A stretch of 64,000 nt of DNA, taken from positions 31,211 to 95,210 of the forward strand of contig NZ_JARIEA010000086.1 in assembly GCF_029267015.1 (NCBI RefSeq). Reading direction: 5' to 3'. A model generated the notes under the pieces. It made no database searches, was not told the origin of the DNA, and was given only the letters and a program-made list of their open reading frames with translations. A program made the translations under genes and the position numbers. The DNA comes from Sporosarcina ureae (lineage in GTDB: Bacteria; Bacillota; Bacilli; Bacillales_A; Planococcaceae). Numbering within the stretch: the first letter of the stretch is position 1; every line of letters begins with the position of its first letter. Below are positions 33,867 to 42,735 of this stretch, piece by piece.

Positions 33867-34592
33867 ATTATCGAAACACGAAAGAAATCAAGTATAACTA
33901 AACGCGGCTTTTTGAAAACTACTGGGATTGCTACAGGGGCTCTGCTAGGTGGAGGTCTTATTGGCGGGCTAGTTGGATATAAGAGCAAGAAATCCAAGAA
34001 TGTTATAAAAGAGGACAAGTTTAAAAATGTTGAGTCAGAAGTGAATACTCGCAGTAGAATGTTCTTCACTAATCCAGAGGAGTTCGAAACACTAACCGCA
34101 GCGGTTGAACGAATCTTTTCTAAAGACGAAATCGGTTCTGGCGCGATTGAATTAGGCGTACCATTCTTCATTGACAATCAATTAGCCGGTACCTATGGCA
34201 GTAATACAGAAGAGCATATGCAAGGGGCTTTCTATCCTGGTGAACCGAAGGAAGGCTATCAGACCGCTCTAACATGTGCGGAAATATTTAGGCAGGGGAT
34301 TGCGAAATTAGAGGAAGAAGCTAGTAGTTTATTCGGCAAACGTTTCGTTGAATTGGAAGAGAAGCAAATGGATCGTATTTTGGCTTCTTTCCAAAGCAAT
34401 AGGGTGAGTATGGAAGGTGTAGACTCAGCGTTATTCTTCCGCTTATTGCGTTCTGCTACATTGGAAGGCGTCTATTCGAATCCAATCTATACTGGCAATC
34501 ACACTATTGAAGATTGGAAGATGAACGGTTTTCCAGGACACCAAATGTCATTCCTCAATGAAATTGAAAAAGTAATCGAAATGGAACCTTAA
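33867..34592 (+). CDS. Gluconate 2-dehydrogenase subunit 3 family protein with Tat-like signal; AUU start or frameshift
   Basis: Resembles the small subunit of membrane-linked gluconate/GMC-type dehydrogenases. The mature domain shows FFTNPEEFETLTAAVERIFSKDE, LGVPFFIDNQLAGTYG and LRSATLEGVYSNPIYTGN. The N-terminus SSITKRGFLKTTGIAT plus a glycine-rich hydrophobic stretch is a Tat-type signal with Lys-Arg instead of Arg-Arg. The frame is closed by TGA at 33864-33866 just upstream. The first ATG (33863) is in another frame and stops after 12 codons. GGAGG (33855-33859) is 7 nt before ATT 33867, so either AUU initiates or a one-base shift separates ATG from the gene. TTG 33912 is a fallback that would cut the signal. 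No large subunit adjoins. Confidence 0.7.
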   Translation: MIETRKKSSITKRGFLKTTGIATGALLGGGLIGGLVGYKSKKSKNVIKEDKFKNVESEVNTRSRMFFTNPEEFETLTAAVERIFSKDEIGSGAIELGVPFFIDNQLAGTYGSNTEEHMQGAFYPGEPKEGYQTALTCAEIFRQGIAKLEEEASSLFGKRFVELEEKQMDRILASFQSNRVSMEGVDSALFFRLLRSATLEGVYSNPIYTGNHTIEDWKMNGFPGHQMSFLNEIEKVIEMEP

Positions 34593-34714
34593 GCGATTGA
34601 TAGCATAATACTACAGGTTTGCGATGTTAGAGAAACACTTCTTTGTAAATCATCTTATAAAATGTACAAACAAGAGAAAGTAAATCAAAAGTGATAATTA
34701 GTCTTCATGTAGAC

Positions 34715-34751
34715 AAGAAAACCTCATCTTATGAAAAGATGAGGTTTTCTG
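34715..34751. terminator. Bidirectional terminator
   Basis: AAAACCTCATCTT and AAGATGAGGTTTT form a perfect stem around ATGAA with A and T tracts on both sides. It serves the dehydrogenase-subunit gene and the convergent YbjQ-like gene. Confidence 0.9.
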
Positions 34752-34756
34752 CTGTT

Positions 34757-35080
34757 TTACTCTCCCTCACGATACGTAACAGCTGTACCGGTTGCGATAC
34801 ACATCATCATACCTTCTCGGACCATCTCGAAATCCAAGTCTACTCCAATTACTGCGTTTGCCCCCATAGCACTCGCTTTCTGAGACATTTCGTCGATTGC
34901 GGTTTGACGTGCTTCTGTTAGCTTACTTTCATATGCAGCACTACGGCCGCCTACAATATCGGTGACAGATGCAAAAATATCCCGAACGATATTGGCTCCC
35001 ATAATGGTTTCACCGGATACAATTCCATGATATGTTTCAATCGTTCTGCCCTGTAAAACATTCGTTGTCGTGTGTAACAT
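34757..35080 (-). CDS. YbjQ/UPF0145 family protein
   Basis: A 107-residue protein of the YbjQ family, thought to form pentamers and sometimes called heavy-metal-binding; the role is unproven. Typical segments are [58 protein letters not shown] and [14 protein letters not shown] 35080 follows GGAGGAG. It is monocistronic. Confidence 0.92.
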   Translation of the reverse strand: MLHTTTNVLQGRTIETYHGIVSGETIMGANIVRDIFASVTDIVGGRSAAYESKLTEARQTAIDEMSQKASAMGANAVIGVDLDFEMVREGMMMCIATGTAVTYREGE

Positions 35081-35188
35081 CCAATCTCCTCCTTCAATTT
35101 ATATATACGTTATGATGTGAAAATAGGTTTCAATATAACTTCATGGTATGCAAAAATATCACTAGAATTTCCTATGTCAAAGGGTGTG

Positions 35189-35202
35189 ATTTCCCGGGAA
35201 AT
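35189..35202. repeat. 14-bp palindrome upstream of putP
   Basis: ATTTCCCGGGAAAT is a perfect palindrome about 110 nt before the putP start. It has operator-like symmetry but matches no regulator site I know. Confidence 0.4.
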
Positions 35203-35309
35203 ACTGTCGATAAAAGTAGTTCTATTCTACGAATCATTAAATAAAGGTGCAAATTGTACTATCCATAAGGTAATATAGGTATATTGATTGAAAGGGGGGA
35301 GTTGATTAG

Positions 35310-36788
35310 ATGACTGAGCAAATGTATCAACTTATTTCTATTATTGTCTACATGGTAGCTATGCTGCTAATCGGTTGGTATGCATTCAAGCGAACCTCGA
35401 ATCTAACTGATTATATGCTAGGCGGGCGTTCTCTTGGACCAGCAGTCACCGCGTTAAGTGCAGGTGCTTCTGATATGTCGGGTTGGCTATTGATGGGCTT
35501 GCCTGGTGCTATCTATTTAAGTGGACTCGGTGAAGCATGGATCGCAATAGGCTTGACAGTAGGCGCTTATCTGAACTGGTTATTTGTTGCACCACGTTTA
35601 CGTGCTTATACGCAAGTATCGAATAACTCCATCACCATCCCGAGTTTCTTAGATAACAGATTGAAAGATACATCCCGTTTATTGAGAGTGGCTTCAGGAA
35701 TTATTATTTTGGTATTCTTCACATTCTACGTATCTTCGGGAATGGTGGCGGGAGGGAAGTTCTTCCAGAGTTCGTTTGGATTGGACTACCATACAGGTCT
35801 CATCATCGTATCGGTCGTAGTTCTGGCTTATACATTGTTCGGTGGATTTTTAGCAGTTAGTTATACAGATTTTGTACAAGGTCTAATTATGTTTTTGGCA
35901 CTGATTTTAGTACCAACGTTCGGAATCTTTGTTACAGGTGGTTTCTCTGAAACAGCAGCAAGTATACGCGAAGTCGACCCGGCACTGTTTAACATTGTGT
36001 CAGGCGTCAGTGTTGTCACAATAATTTCCTCAGTCGCATGGGGTCTTGGTTATTTTGGACAGCCGCATATCATCGTACGTTTCATGGCGATCACATCAGT
36101 GAAAGAGACGAAGAGTGCGAGAAGGATCGGTATTGGTTGGATGTTGCTGAGTTTGATCGGTGCGATCGCGACTGCACTAATTGGTATAGCATACTTCCAG
36201 CAAAATAGTGTGGAATTGGCAGATCCTGAAACAGTCTTTATCGTTCTCGGACAGATCATATTCCATCCGCTCATCGCAGGCATCATGCTGGCAGCTGTAT
36301 TGGCGGCTATTATGAGTACGATCTCTTCACAGTTGATTGTGACTTCATCGGCTTTGATTGAAGACTTGTATAAAGCTGTGATCAAAACTGATGCTTCTGA
36401 GAGTCGCTATGTGTTTTTAGGGCGTATGGCAGTACTAGTAGTGGCGATTATTGCAATGGTCCTTGCTTGGCCAAATAAAGAATCTGTTCTAAAACTTGTT
36501 TCGTTTGCATGGGCAGGTTTTGGAGGAGCGTTTGGCCCGATCATTCTCTTATCATTATACTGGAGAAAGCTCACGGCTAAAGGGGCATTATTCGGTATGA
36601 TTATTGGTGCTATAACAGTAGGAGTTTGGGGAAGTATAGATTTCCTTCACGACGCATTGTATGAAATTGTTCCTGGGTTTGCACTTTGTCTACTTGTTAC
36701 GGTTCTCGTAAGTAAAATAACGTATAAACATGATCCGGTTATTCAAAAAGAATATGATGATACGTTGGAGTTACTAAAAGAAGAATAA
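35310..36788 (+). CDS. putP: PutP, sodium/proline symporter
   Basis: Sodium:solute symporter family proline importer. The 492 residues carry about 13 hydrophobic segments. Signatures are DYMLGGRSLGPAVTALSAGASDMSGWLLMGLPG (here split: TM1-TM2 region, residues ~33-66), the TM5-region YVSSGMVAGGKFF and AGFGGAFGPII. ATG 35310 follows AAAGGGGGGAG. It is a single gene with a bidirectional terminator. Related OpuE-type proline transporters for osmoprotection are possible. Confidence 0.93.
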   Translation: MTEQMYQLISIIVYMVAMLLIGWYAFKRTSNLTDYMLGGRSLGPAVTALSAGASDMSGWLLMGLPGAIYLSGLGEAWIAIGLTVGAYLNWLFVAPRLRAYTQVSNNSITIPSFLDNRLKDTSRLLRVASGIIILVFFTFYVSSGMVAGGKFFQSSFGLDYHTGLIIVSVVVLAYTLFGGFLAVSYTDFVQGLIMFLALILVPTFGIFVTGGFSETAASIREVDPALFNIVSGVSVVTIISSVAWGLGYFGQPHIIVRFMAITSVKETKSARRIGIGWMLLSLIGAIATALIGIAYFQQNSVELADPETVFIVLGQIIFHPLIAGIMLAAVLAAIMSTISSQLIVTSSALIEDLYKAVIKTDASESRYVFLGRMAVLVVAIIAMVLAWPNKESVLKLVSFAWAGFGGAFGPIILLSLYWRKLTAKGALFGMIIGAITVGVWGSIDFLHDALYEIVPGFALCLLVTVLVSKITYKHDPVIQKEYDDTLELLKEE

Positions 36789-36789
36789 T

Positions 36790-36832
36790 ACTATAAAAGC
36801 CATCCTCGCATTGCGGGGATGGCTTTTATAGT
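36790..36832. terminator. Bidirectional terminator, putP / quinone reductase
   Basis: A 16-bp perfect stem (36790-36805 with 36817-36832) ends in AT-rich arms. It lies between the two convergent stop codons. Confidence 0.9.
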
Positions 36833-36833
36833 A

Positions 36834-37829
36834 TTAAGCTAGTTTCACAATCGTTCTGCCACGTGCTTGACCTTTCAATAATGTTGGAAGAGCATCGGAC
36901 AGTTCATGTAAAGTGATTTCCTGTTGAACGAGTTGCTCTAAATTAGAAAGCTTCAAGTCATTTGCAAGTCGGTCCCAAACTTTCTTGCGAGTTTCCATCG
37001 GGCAATAGACTGAATCAATACCGAGCAAATTAACTCCGCGTAGGATAAATGGGAAGACGGCCGTCGGAATTTTTGTTCCAGCGGTTAATCCGCTTACTGC
37101 CACTGATCCACCGTAATCGATTTGGCTTAACAAGGAAGCGAGTGGTTCTCCGCCAACCGGATCGACGGCTGCTGCCCACTTTTGTTTACCAAGAGCTCGG
37201 ATCTTTCCGTCATACACCTCTTCGCGGGAAACGATCGAAGTTGCCCCAATAGACTTCAAATAAGCATGCTCTTCAGTTTTACCTGTACTTGCTTCGACTT
37301 CATAACCGAGCTTCGATAAAAATGAAATCGCAAAACTTCCAACACCGCCTGTTGCTCCAGTTACTAGCACCTTACCTTTTTCAGAAGATAAATGATTTTC
37401 CTCTAAACGTTGAACGGATAATGCAGCTGTGAAGCCTGCTGTTCCAATAATCATAGCCTCTTTTAATGAAAGACCTTCCGGAAGTGGAACTATCCACTCT
37501 GACTTCACGCTAGCATATTCACTGTATCCGCCAAAGTGCGAAACGCCAATTTCATAACTAGTTGCGATGACTTCATCACCCGGTTTAAATCGATCATCTG
37601 TTGAAGATTCCACTACCCCAGCTAAGTCGATACCGGGTATCATTGGGTAACTCTGTACGATATTGCCATTTGGAATAGATGCTAAACTGTCTTTGTAGTT
37701 GATGCCCGAATAGTGAACGCGAATCAATACATCACCTTCAGGTAGTTCGTTTAATGTGAGTTGTTTAACCTGTACTGAAAAATCTTCTTCGTGCTTGTCT
37801 ACTACGAGAGCGTTAAATGATTGTGTCAT
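36834..37829 (-). CDS. YhdH/YhfP family NADPH-dependent quinone/acrylyl-CoA reductase
   Basis: Medium-chain dehydrogenase/reductase without the structural zinc cysteines. The 331 residues contain the N-terminal GroES-like domain (VHYSGINYKDSLAS, PMIPGIDLAGVV) and the nucleotide-binding motif VTGATGGVGSFA. DPVGGEPLASLL and CPMETRKKVWDRLA are typical of the YhdH/AcuI group, whose members reduce acrylyl-CoA or quinones. The physiological substrate is not deducible. ATG 37829 follows AAGGAGA. Confidence 0.92.
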   Translation of the reverse strand: MTQSFNALVVDKHEEDFSVQVKQLTLNELPEGDVLIRVHYSGINYKDSLASIPNGNIVQSYPMIPGIDLAGVVESSTDDRFKPGDEVIATSYEIGVSHFGGYSEYASVKSEWIVPLPEGLSLKEAMIIGTAGFTAALSVQRLEENHLSSEKGKVLVTGATGGVGSFAISFLSKLGYEVEASTGKTEEHAYLKSIGATSIVSREEVYDGKIRALGKQKWAAAVDPVGGEPLASLLSQIDYGGSVAVSGLTAGTKIPTAVFPFILRGVNLLGIDSVYCPMETRKKVWDRLANDLKLSNLEQLVQQEITLHELSDALPTLLKGQARGRTIVKLA

Positions 37830-37915
37830 GTGAATCTCCTTCCTAAGTTGAACTTTACTGTACTCGTAGTGTAACGCAGTAAGTTCATTCGTTCAAAGTG
37901 TAGGATTTACTGCAT

Positions 37916-40144
37916 TTATAACGCGTCGGTCACTTCGTCGCCTTCAGGAAGGTATTCGTATAATCCAATTTTCTTCAAGCCTTTTTTAATCTTTGTCGTG
38001 TAGCCAAGTTTTTCATTCGATAAGAAGGTAGCCTTAGAAATGATTAGTTGCTTCAATGTTGGCAATTGACTAGGATCAATTCGCTGCCAAAGTTGATACG
38101 ATTCAATCAAATCTTCTAAGGTCAGATGTTTATAATCATCACCTTCAAAACTAGATTCAGGGGAAATCTTGTACCAGATGTCACCATTATCTCGAATCCA
38201 TTTATCCTTTTGATAAGTAATTGCACGCTGTATATTACGCGCGGTTTGAAGATATCGCCAATCACCGAACTCTTGATAGGACATGAGCAGGATATTCATT
38301 CCGCCTAGAGCATGGTTCATGGATGTGTGTGTCGTGACATTCTGATTAATCGGGAAGTAATCCGCAATGTAAAACGCATCACTAGCTACACGATTAATAT
38401 TCCCTTTTTGTTGTTGAGAAACTAGCAGGTCCGCATAATCACGCAACGGTTCATTCGCAGAAGGTATTCCGAACTCTCCGCCAATTTTATAATAGAATAA
38501 CGCGATTTGTTCATTGAAACGTGTATCGATGAACGGTGCATGAATATCATATAAGTTTTTCAAATACGTACTTGTTACTTCTGTTTCCCAATAATCTTTA
38601 TCTTGTTTAAAGTTCTTCAAGTTGACGAAAGCGTTATACACTAGATTTTCAAAGTACCGTCCTTTATTTTCATGGTAAAGGGTCAGTGCACGGTCTTCTT
38701 TCAGCATTAATAATGTACGACCGTAGTTTTGCCCTGAAACAGGCATCGGTTCTGTAGAGTCCGCCAGCTTATTATACGATCCATCTGTCGTGTACCATTT
38801 ATTACGCTTCTTGTGGTTCTGGCTAGTTTCTCTCATCCACTTGAATATATCATCTTTTGAATTAAACAATTGTTCATCAGAGTCTACATACCAATGATCA
38901 GCAATTTCCCCTGTATTGGCTTGAAGTGTATAAGAAGATAACAGTGTTTTACCAGCCAACGCATAGGAAAAGTTTTCTTTCTCGTCCAGAAGTTCACGTG
39001 AGACACTTTGTTCTCCATTATCATAAAGAAGTGATAGTTGTTTGGATTGATACGCTTGCCCAATCATTCGTTCTTCTACCGTGCCGTCTGTCTTAATGAA
39101 GCGTAATACGCCTGTTGGATACGTTGTCATATCTGCATCAGCTAAATCCGTGTTTTCCCGCATGAGTGGGTAGCGATCATAGCGGAATAAATCAAAACGT
39201 GCGATATCGAGTTCTTTTTGAAGTACTTCTACTGTAATAGATGTATCAGTAGGATTGCTTAGTTCCGAAAATACAAATACATCTTTATTAGGCAGTTCAC
39301 GGACGGTTAATTTTATTTCTGCACCTTCATTTCCAACAGCGTACGTATACGTGCTGTCACGCGAGAAACCATAGTTAGTTTGTGTAAAGTCTTTATATTC
39401 AAATGCCTCCTCAGAGCGCAAATAAAGAGGGTGCGTACTAAACGGTACATTACCTAAATAGGTTTCGGGTACGCTCGTAGTATAGGTATCGGATTCTACC
39501 GGAGCGGAAAGTGTGTAGTGCTTCGATTGCTTAATGCGGTTTGTTTCCACTAGGATTCCGTGCAATGCTTTTGAAAAATACGCTCTCGAAACAATCGAGT
39601 CGCCGTAATGAAGAAATTCCTCTATTTGAGGAAATGTGTATACAGGAATATTGTGCAAAGTGGCTCGATCTGAACTTGAGGGCCAAGTAATAGACAATAC
39701 TTTCCCTATGTCTTTCTCCAGCTTAAAAGCAGTGTTTAATGCATCCCATAGCTCGGTTTTCGTCACGGGTTCATCAAATCCAAAATAGCCTGGACTACTA
39801 GGTTGAATCCATCCATTCTTTACAGCGGTTAATGCAAAGCGTCCTTTATCAGAACCCCACGTAATGTCTGAAAAACCATAAGACTTGTCTAGTAGTTCTG
39901 AACCGAATATTTTGGATAATGAAACAGCGACTTGTCCCTTAGTTAGTGGCGTTTCGGGATGGAATTGCATGTCGAAATTCCCGGTGATCACTTTCATCTC
40001 ATCTAGTTGCATAATCTCATTTTTCGCCCAATGGTGGTTGGGAACATCTATATATTTTACATCTGTCGTTTGTGCGCTGACAGACTGAATGGAAAAAAAG
40101 AGTAGTAGTGCTGTTAAAACAAGTGCGGTATTCCATTTTCTCAC
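37916..40144 (-). CDS. SLH-domain surface protein with large helical C-terminal region
   Basis: Exported ~742-residue protein. A signal peptide (ALVLTALLLFFSIQSVSAQ) is followed by S-layer-homology modules (~residues 35-210: YIDVPNHHWAKNEIMQL, TPLTKGQVAVSLSKIFG, GFDEPVTKTELWDAL) that would anchor it to the cell-wall secondary polymer. A beta-rich middle and an all-helical C-terminal third follow (GGMNILLMSYQEFGDWRYL, ARNIQRAITYQKDKW, LTLEDLIESYQLWQRI), which recalls alpha/alpha-toroid sugar enzymes. The enzymatic role is unknown. GTG 40144 is 8 nt after GGAGG; ATG 40150 is only 2 nt from it and is the alternative. Monocistronic. Confidence 0.85.
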   Translation of the reverse strand: MRKWNTALVLTALLLFFSIQSVSAQTTDVKYIDVPNHHWAKNEIMQLDEMKVITGNFDMQFHPETPLTKGQVAVSLSKIFGSELLDKSYGFSDITWGSDKGRFALTAVKNGWIQPSSPGYFGFDEPVTKTELWDALNTAFKLEKDIGKVLSITWPSSSDRATLHNIPVYTFPQIEEFLHYGDSIVSRAYFSKALHGILVETNRIKQSKHYTLSAPVESDTYTTSVPETYLGNVPFSTHPLYLRSEEAFEYKDFTQTNYGFSRDSTYTYAVGNEGAEIKLTVRELPNKDVFVFSELSNPTDTSITVEVLQKELDIARFDLFRYDRYPLMRENTDLADADMTTYPTGVLRFIKTDGTVEERMIGQAYQSKQLSLLYDNGEQSVSRELLDEKENFSYALAGKTLLSSYTLQANTGEIADHWYVDSDEQLFNSKDDIFKWMRETSQNHKKRNKWYTTDGSYNKLADSTEPMPVSGQNYGRTLLMLKEDRALTLYHENKGRYFENLVYNAFVNLKNFKQDKDYWETEVTSTYLKNLYDIHAPFIDTRFNEQIALFYYKIGGEFGIPSANEPLRDYADLLVSQQQKGNINRVASDAFYIADYFPINQNVTTHTSMNHALGGMNILLMSYQEFGDWRYLQTARNIQRAITYQKDKWIRDNGDIWYKISPESSFEGDDYKHLTLEDLIESYQLWQRIDPSQLPTLKQLIISKATFLSNEKLGYTTKIKKGLKKIGLYEYLPEGDEVTDAL

Positions 40145-40290
40145 CTTCATTACCTCCAGCTGCATTTCAGTTCGATAATATAGTATACCCTAAATAAAAT
40201 CTTAACAACAACGTGGGAAGCGATTGATTACATATGATACAATCTGAATAGAATGACTGCTTGAAAATTGAAAACAGCGGAGGTTTCTAC

Positions 40291-41475
40291 ATGAATAAAG
40301 AAGAATTTTTGCAACGCTATGCAATTGATCGAAAAGGTACGAACTCCTTGAAATGGGACAAGCTTGAGGAACGTTTCGGTGATGCGGATTTACTTGCAGC
40401 ATGGGTAGCGGATATGGAATTTAAAGCACCAGAAGAAGTAATAGATGCGATGAAAGAAAAAGTCGACTTTGGAGTATTTGGCTATACATATGCGCCGGAT
40501 TCTTATTATGACGCATTTATTAAGTGGGAGCGCGAGCAACACGGATATGAAGTGAAGCAGGAATGGATGCGCTTCTCCACTGGTGTCGTTACTGCGTTAT
40601 ACTGGTTCGTCAATGCATTTACAAAACCTGAAGATGCCGTGATCATCCTGTCGCCAGTTTATTACCCGTTTGCGAACGCAGTGAAAGATACTGGTCGTAC
40701 TCTGATCAGTAGCGAACTTGTCAATTCAAATGGTGTCTATACGATCGACTTTGAAGACTTTGAAAAGCAAATAGTAGATCATGAAGTGAAGTTATTCATT
40801 CATTGTACACCGCATAATCCTGTTGGCCGTGTATGGACGGCTGAGGAAGCGGAACAACTGTTGTCTATTTGTGATAAGCATGACGTGCTAGTTGTATCGG
40901 ATGAAATCCATCATGATATGACGTTTGACGATCATAAACATATACCATCTGCCATTGTCGCAGACGGTAAATTCTCTGAACGTGTCATAACTGTTACGGC
41001 TGCGTCGAAAACATTCAACTTGGCAGGTTTATTGACATCCCAGATTATTATTGAAAACGAAGTGTTATTGAAGCAATTCGATACGTTCGTGAAATCCGTA
41101 AATCAGACTGAAGTAAATATGCTTGGCATGACCGCTGCAGAGGCAGCATATAATCATGGCGCAGACTGGCTAGAAGGTTTGCGCGAAGTTGTCCAGGCGA
41201 ATGCACGCTATGCAGTGGAACAATTTACTGCACATGCGCCTAAATTAGTAATTACTCCACTTGAAGGTACGTACTTACTATGGATTGATTTGCGCGCATA
41301 TATCGAGCCGGATGGTGTGAAAGAATTCGTCCAAGATACATGTAGATTGGCGATCGATTACGGAGAGTGGTTCGGAGAAAACTCCAAAGGATTTATCCGT
41401 TTGAATCTTGGTACAGAACCGCACTATATCGAGAAGGCTGTCGACACTATTATCGAGCATTTACCACAGCTATAA
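40291..41475 (+). CDS. patB: PatB/MalY-type PLP-dependent C-S lyase
   Basis: Fold-type I aminotransferase-like enzyme cleaving cystathionine and other C-S bonds to pyruvate, ammonia and a thiol. The 394 residues include WVADMEFKAPEEV, the cofactor-binding HCTPHNPVGRVW and SDEIHHDM, and the PLP-binding lysine in TAASKTFNLAGL. ATG 40291 follows GGAGG with good spacing. It is a single gene with a strong terminator. An aminotransferase side activity is possible. Confidence 0.94.
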   Translation: MNKEEFLQRYAIDRKGTNSLKWDKLEERFGDADLLAAWVADMEFKAPEEVIDAMKEKVDFGVFGYTYAPDSYYDAFIKWEREQHGYEVKQEWMRFSTGVVTALYWFVNAFTKPEDAVIILSPVYYPFANAVKDTGRTLISSELVNSNGVYTIDFEDFEKQIVDHEVKLFIHCTPHNPVGRVWTAEEAEQLLSICDKHDVLVVSDEIHHDMTFDDHKHIPSAIVADGKFSERVITVTAASKTFNLAGLLTSQIIIENEVLLKQFDTFVKSVNQTEVNMLGMTAAEAAYNHGADWLEGLREVVQANARYAVEQFTAHAPKLVITPLEGTYLLWIDLRAYIEPDGVKEFVQDTCRLAIDYGEWFGENSKGFIRLNLGTEPHYIEKAVDTIIEHLPQL

Positions 41476-41485
41476 GAATATAAAA

Positions 41486-41530
41486 AGGGTCGCTACATCG
41501 TCAGTGAGACGTTGTGGCGATCCTTTTTTT
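41486..41530 (+). terminator. Terminator after patB
   Basis: A 15-16 pair imperfect stem (GGGTCGCTACATCGTC with GACGTTGTGGCGATCC) is followed by seven T. It also borders the convergent methyltransferase gene. Confidence 0.88.
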
Positions 41531-41531
41531 C

Positions 41532-42713
41532 TTAGATTTCTGAAGGTAGAAATCCGAGCAGTGGTTTTAATTCTTTCTCAAGAAATGGCTTTGCCTGTAG
41601 CATATTTCTAAACGACTTATAGCGTGTGATTTGCTCAGAACTCGGTTGCTTGTCGTTTCGATAGGCGCGAATCAATATGTTTTTTGGTGTATGTTCCATA
41701 TCGATGAATTCAACAAGCTGGGCTTCATAACCGACTAAAGTTAACAGTTCGGCACGAATCGAATCAGTTGCAAGTGCAGCAAAACGTTCTTTCACTAGAC
41801 CGTGTTGCAACATGACATCCAGTGCAGGAGCTTGGACTTGTGAAAATAGCTCATGTTGACAACAAGGAACGGATAGAATAACCGAAGCGCCCCAGTTAAC
41901 GGCTTTTGCCAATGCCATATCAGTTGCTACATCACATGCGTGGAGTGTCACGACCATGTCGACTGCCGTATCCCCATCGTATTCATTGATGTCGCCTACT
42001 AAGAATTCGAGCTGATCATAGTGCAGATCACGTGCAATTTCCTGACACTCTTCAATGACTTCTTTTTTTAAGTCCAATCCCGTGACCTGAATATCAAGTC
42101 CTTTTTCAATTCGCAAGTAGTGATACAATGCGAACGTCAAATAAGATTTACCTGATCCGAAGTCTAAGATACGAATAGGGCGGTCCTTTGGTAAATGCGA
42201 TAGGGTATCGTCAATCAGTTCAACAAAACGATTGATTTGACGAAACTTATCGTGTTTTTGATTTTTGACTTTACCTTCTGGCGTTTGGACACCAAGGCGG
42301 ATAAGGAATGGGTATGGAGTTCCTTCATGTAAAGCATAATTCTTTGTCCGATTATGTGCATAATCAACGGTCTTTTCCGTGTTTAGGAAAATGCGTTTGA
42401 TGGATACTTTCATTTTTTTAGAAATCTGAATCTGCATCGTTTCATCGGATAGATCAATATGAAACTGTTTGAAGTTTTCCAACGCATCTTGAAGCGGCTT
42501 TGCCACATCTTCAAGTGCTATATTTTCGTGTTTTAGAACACGTTCATGTTGATATTCAAATTGAATATAAAATGCACCTTTTAATTCAAGTGGTTTTAAC
42601 TTAATTCTCTTTACATCATTGGATTTCATTCGTGGTCGACTAATGGTCGCGCGGATGAATGTTCCATCTGTCATGCGTCGCTGGAGTAATTCCAGCACGT
42701 CATCTACTGACAT
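41532..42713 (-). CDS. Class I SAM-dependent methyltransferase (Methyltransf_32-like)
   Basis: A 393-residue cytosolic enzyme. The N-terminal ~140 residues are specific to the group (FYIQFEYQHERVLKHENI). The SAM-binding core has ILDFGSGKSYLTFALYHYL as motif I, GLDLKKEVIEEC, and the motif VVTLHACDVATDMAL followed by SVPCCQHEL. This pattern matches the methyltransferase family shared with eukaryotic GSTCD. The substrate, perhaps RNA, is unknown. ATG 42713 and a weak ribosome binding site define the start. The nitroreductase gene lies 22 nt upstream on the same strand. Confidence 0.88.
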   Translation of the reverse strand: MSVDDVLELLQRRMTDGTFIRATISRPRMKSNDVKRIKLKPLELKGAFYIQFEYQHERVLKHENIALEDVAKPLQDALENFKQFHIDLSDETMQIQISKKMKVSIKRIFLNTEKTVDYAHNRTKNYALHEGTPYPFLIRLGVQTPEGKVKNQKHDKFRQINRFVELIDDTLSHLPKDRPIRILDFGSGKSYLTFALYHYLRIEKGLDIQVTGLDLKKEVIEECQEIARDLHYDQLEFLVGDINEYDGDTAVDMVVTLHACDVATDMALAKAVNWGASVILSVPCCQHELFSQVQAPALDVMLQHGLVKERFAALATDSIRAELLTLVGYEAQLVEFIDMEHTPKNILIRAYRNDKQPSSEQITRYKSFRNMLQAKPFLEKELKPLLGFLPSEI

Positions 42714-42735
42714 TGTTTGACACTCCTGTCTGGGT

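Noticed and set aside
33863..33901. Short 12-codon frame from ATG 33863
   Set aside because: It ends at once and the large frame overlapping it encodes a recognisable Tat signal and domain; treated as a start-site ambiguity instead.
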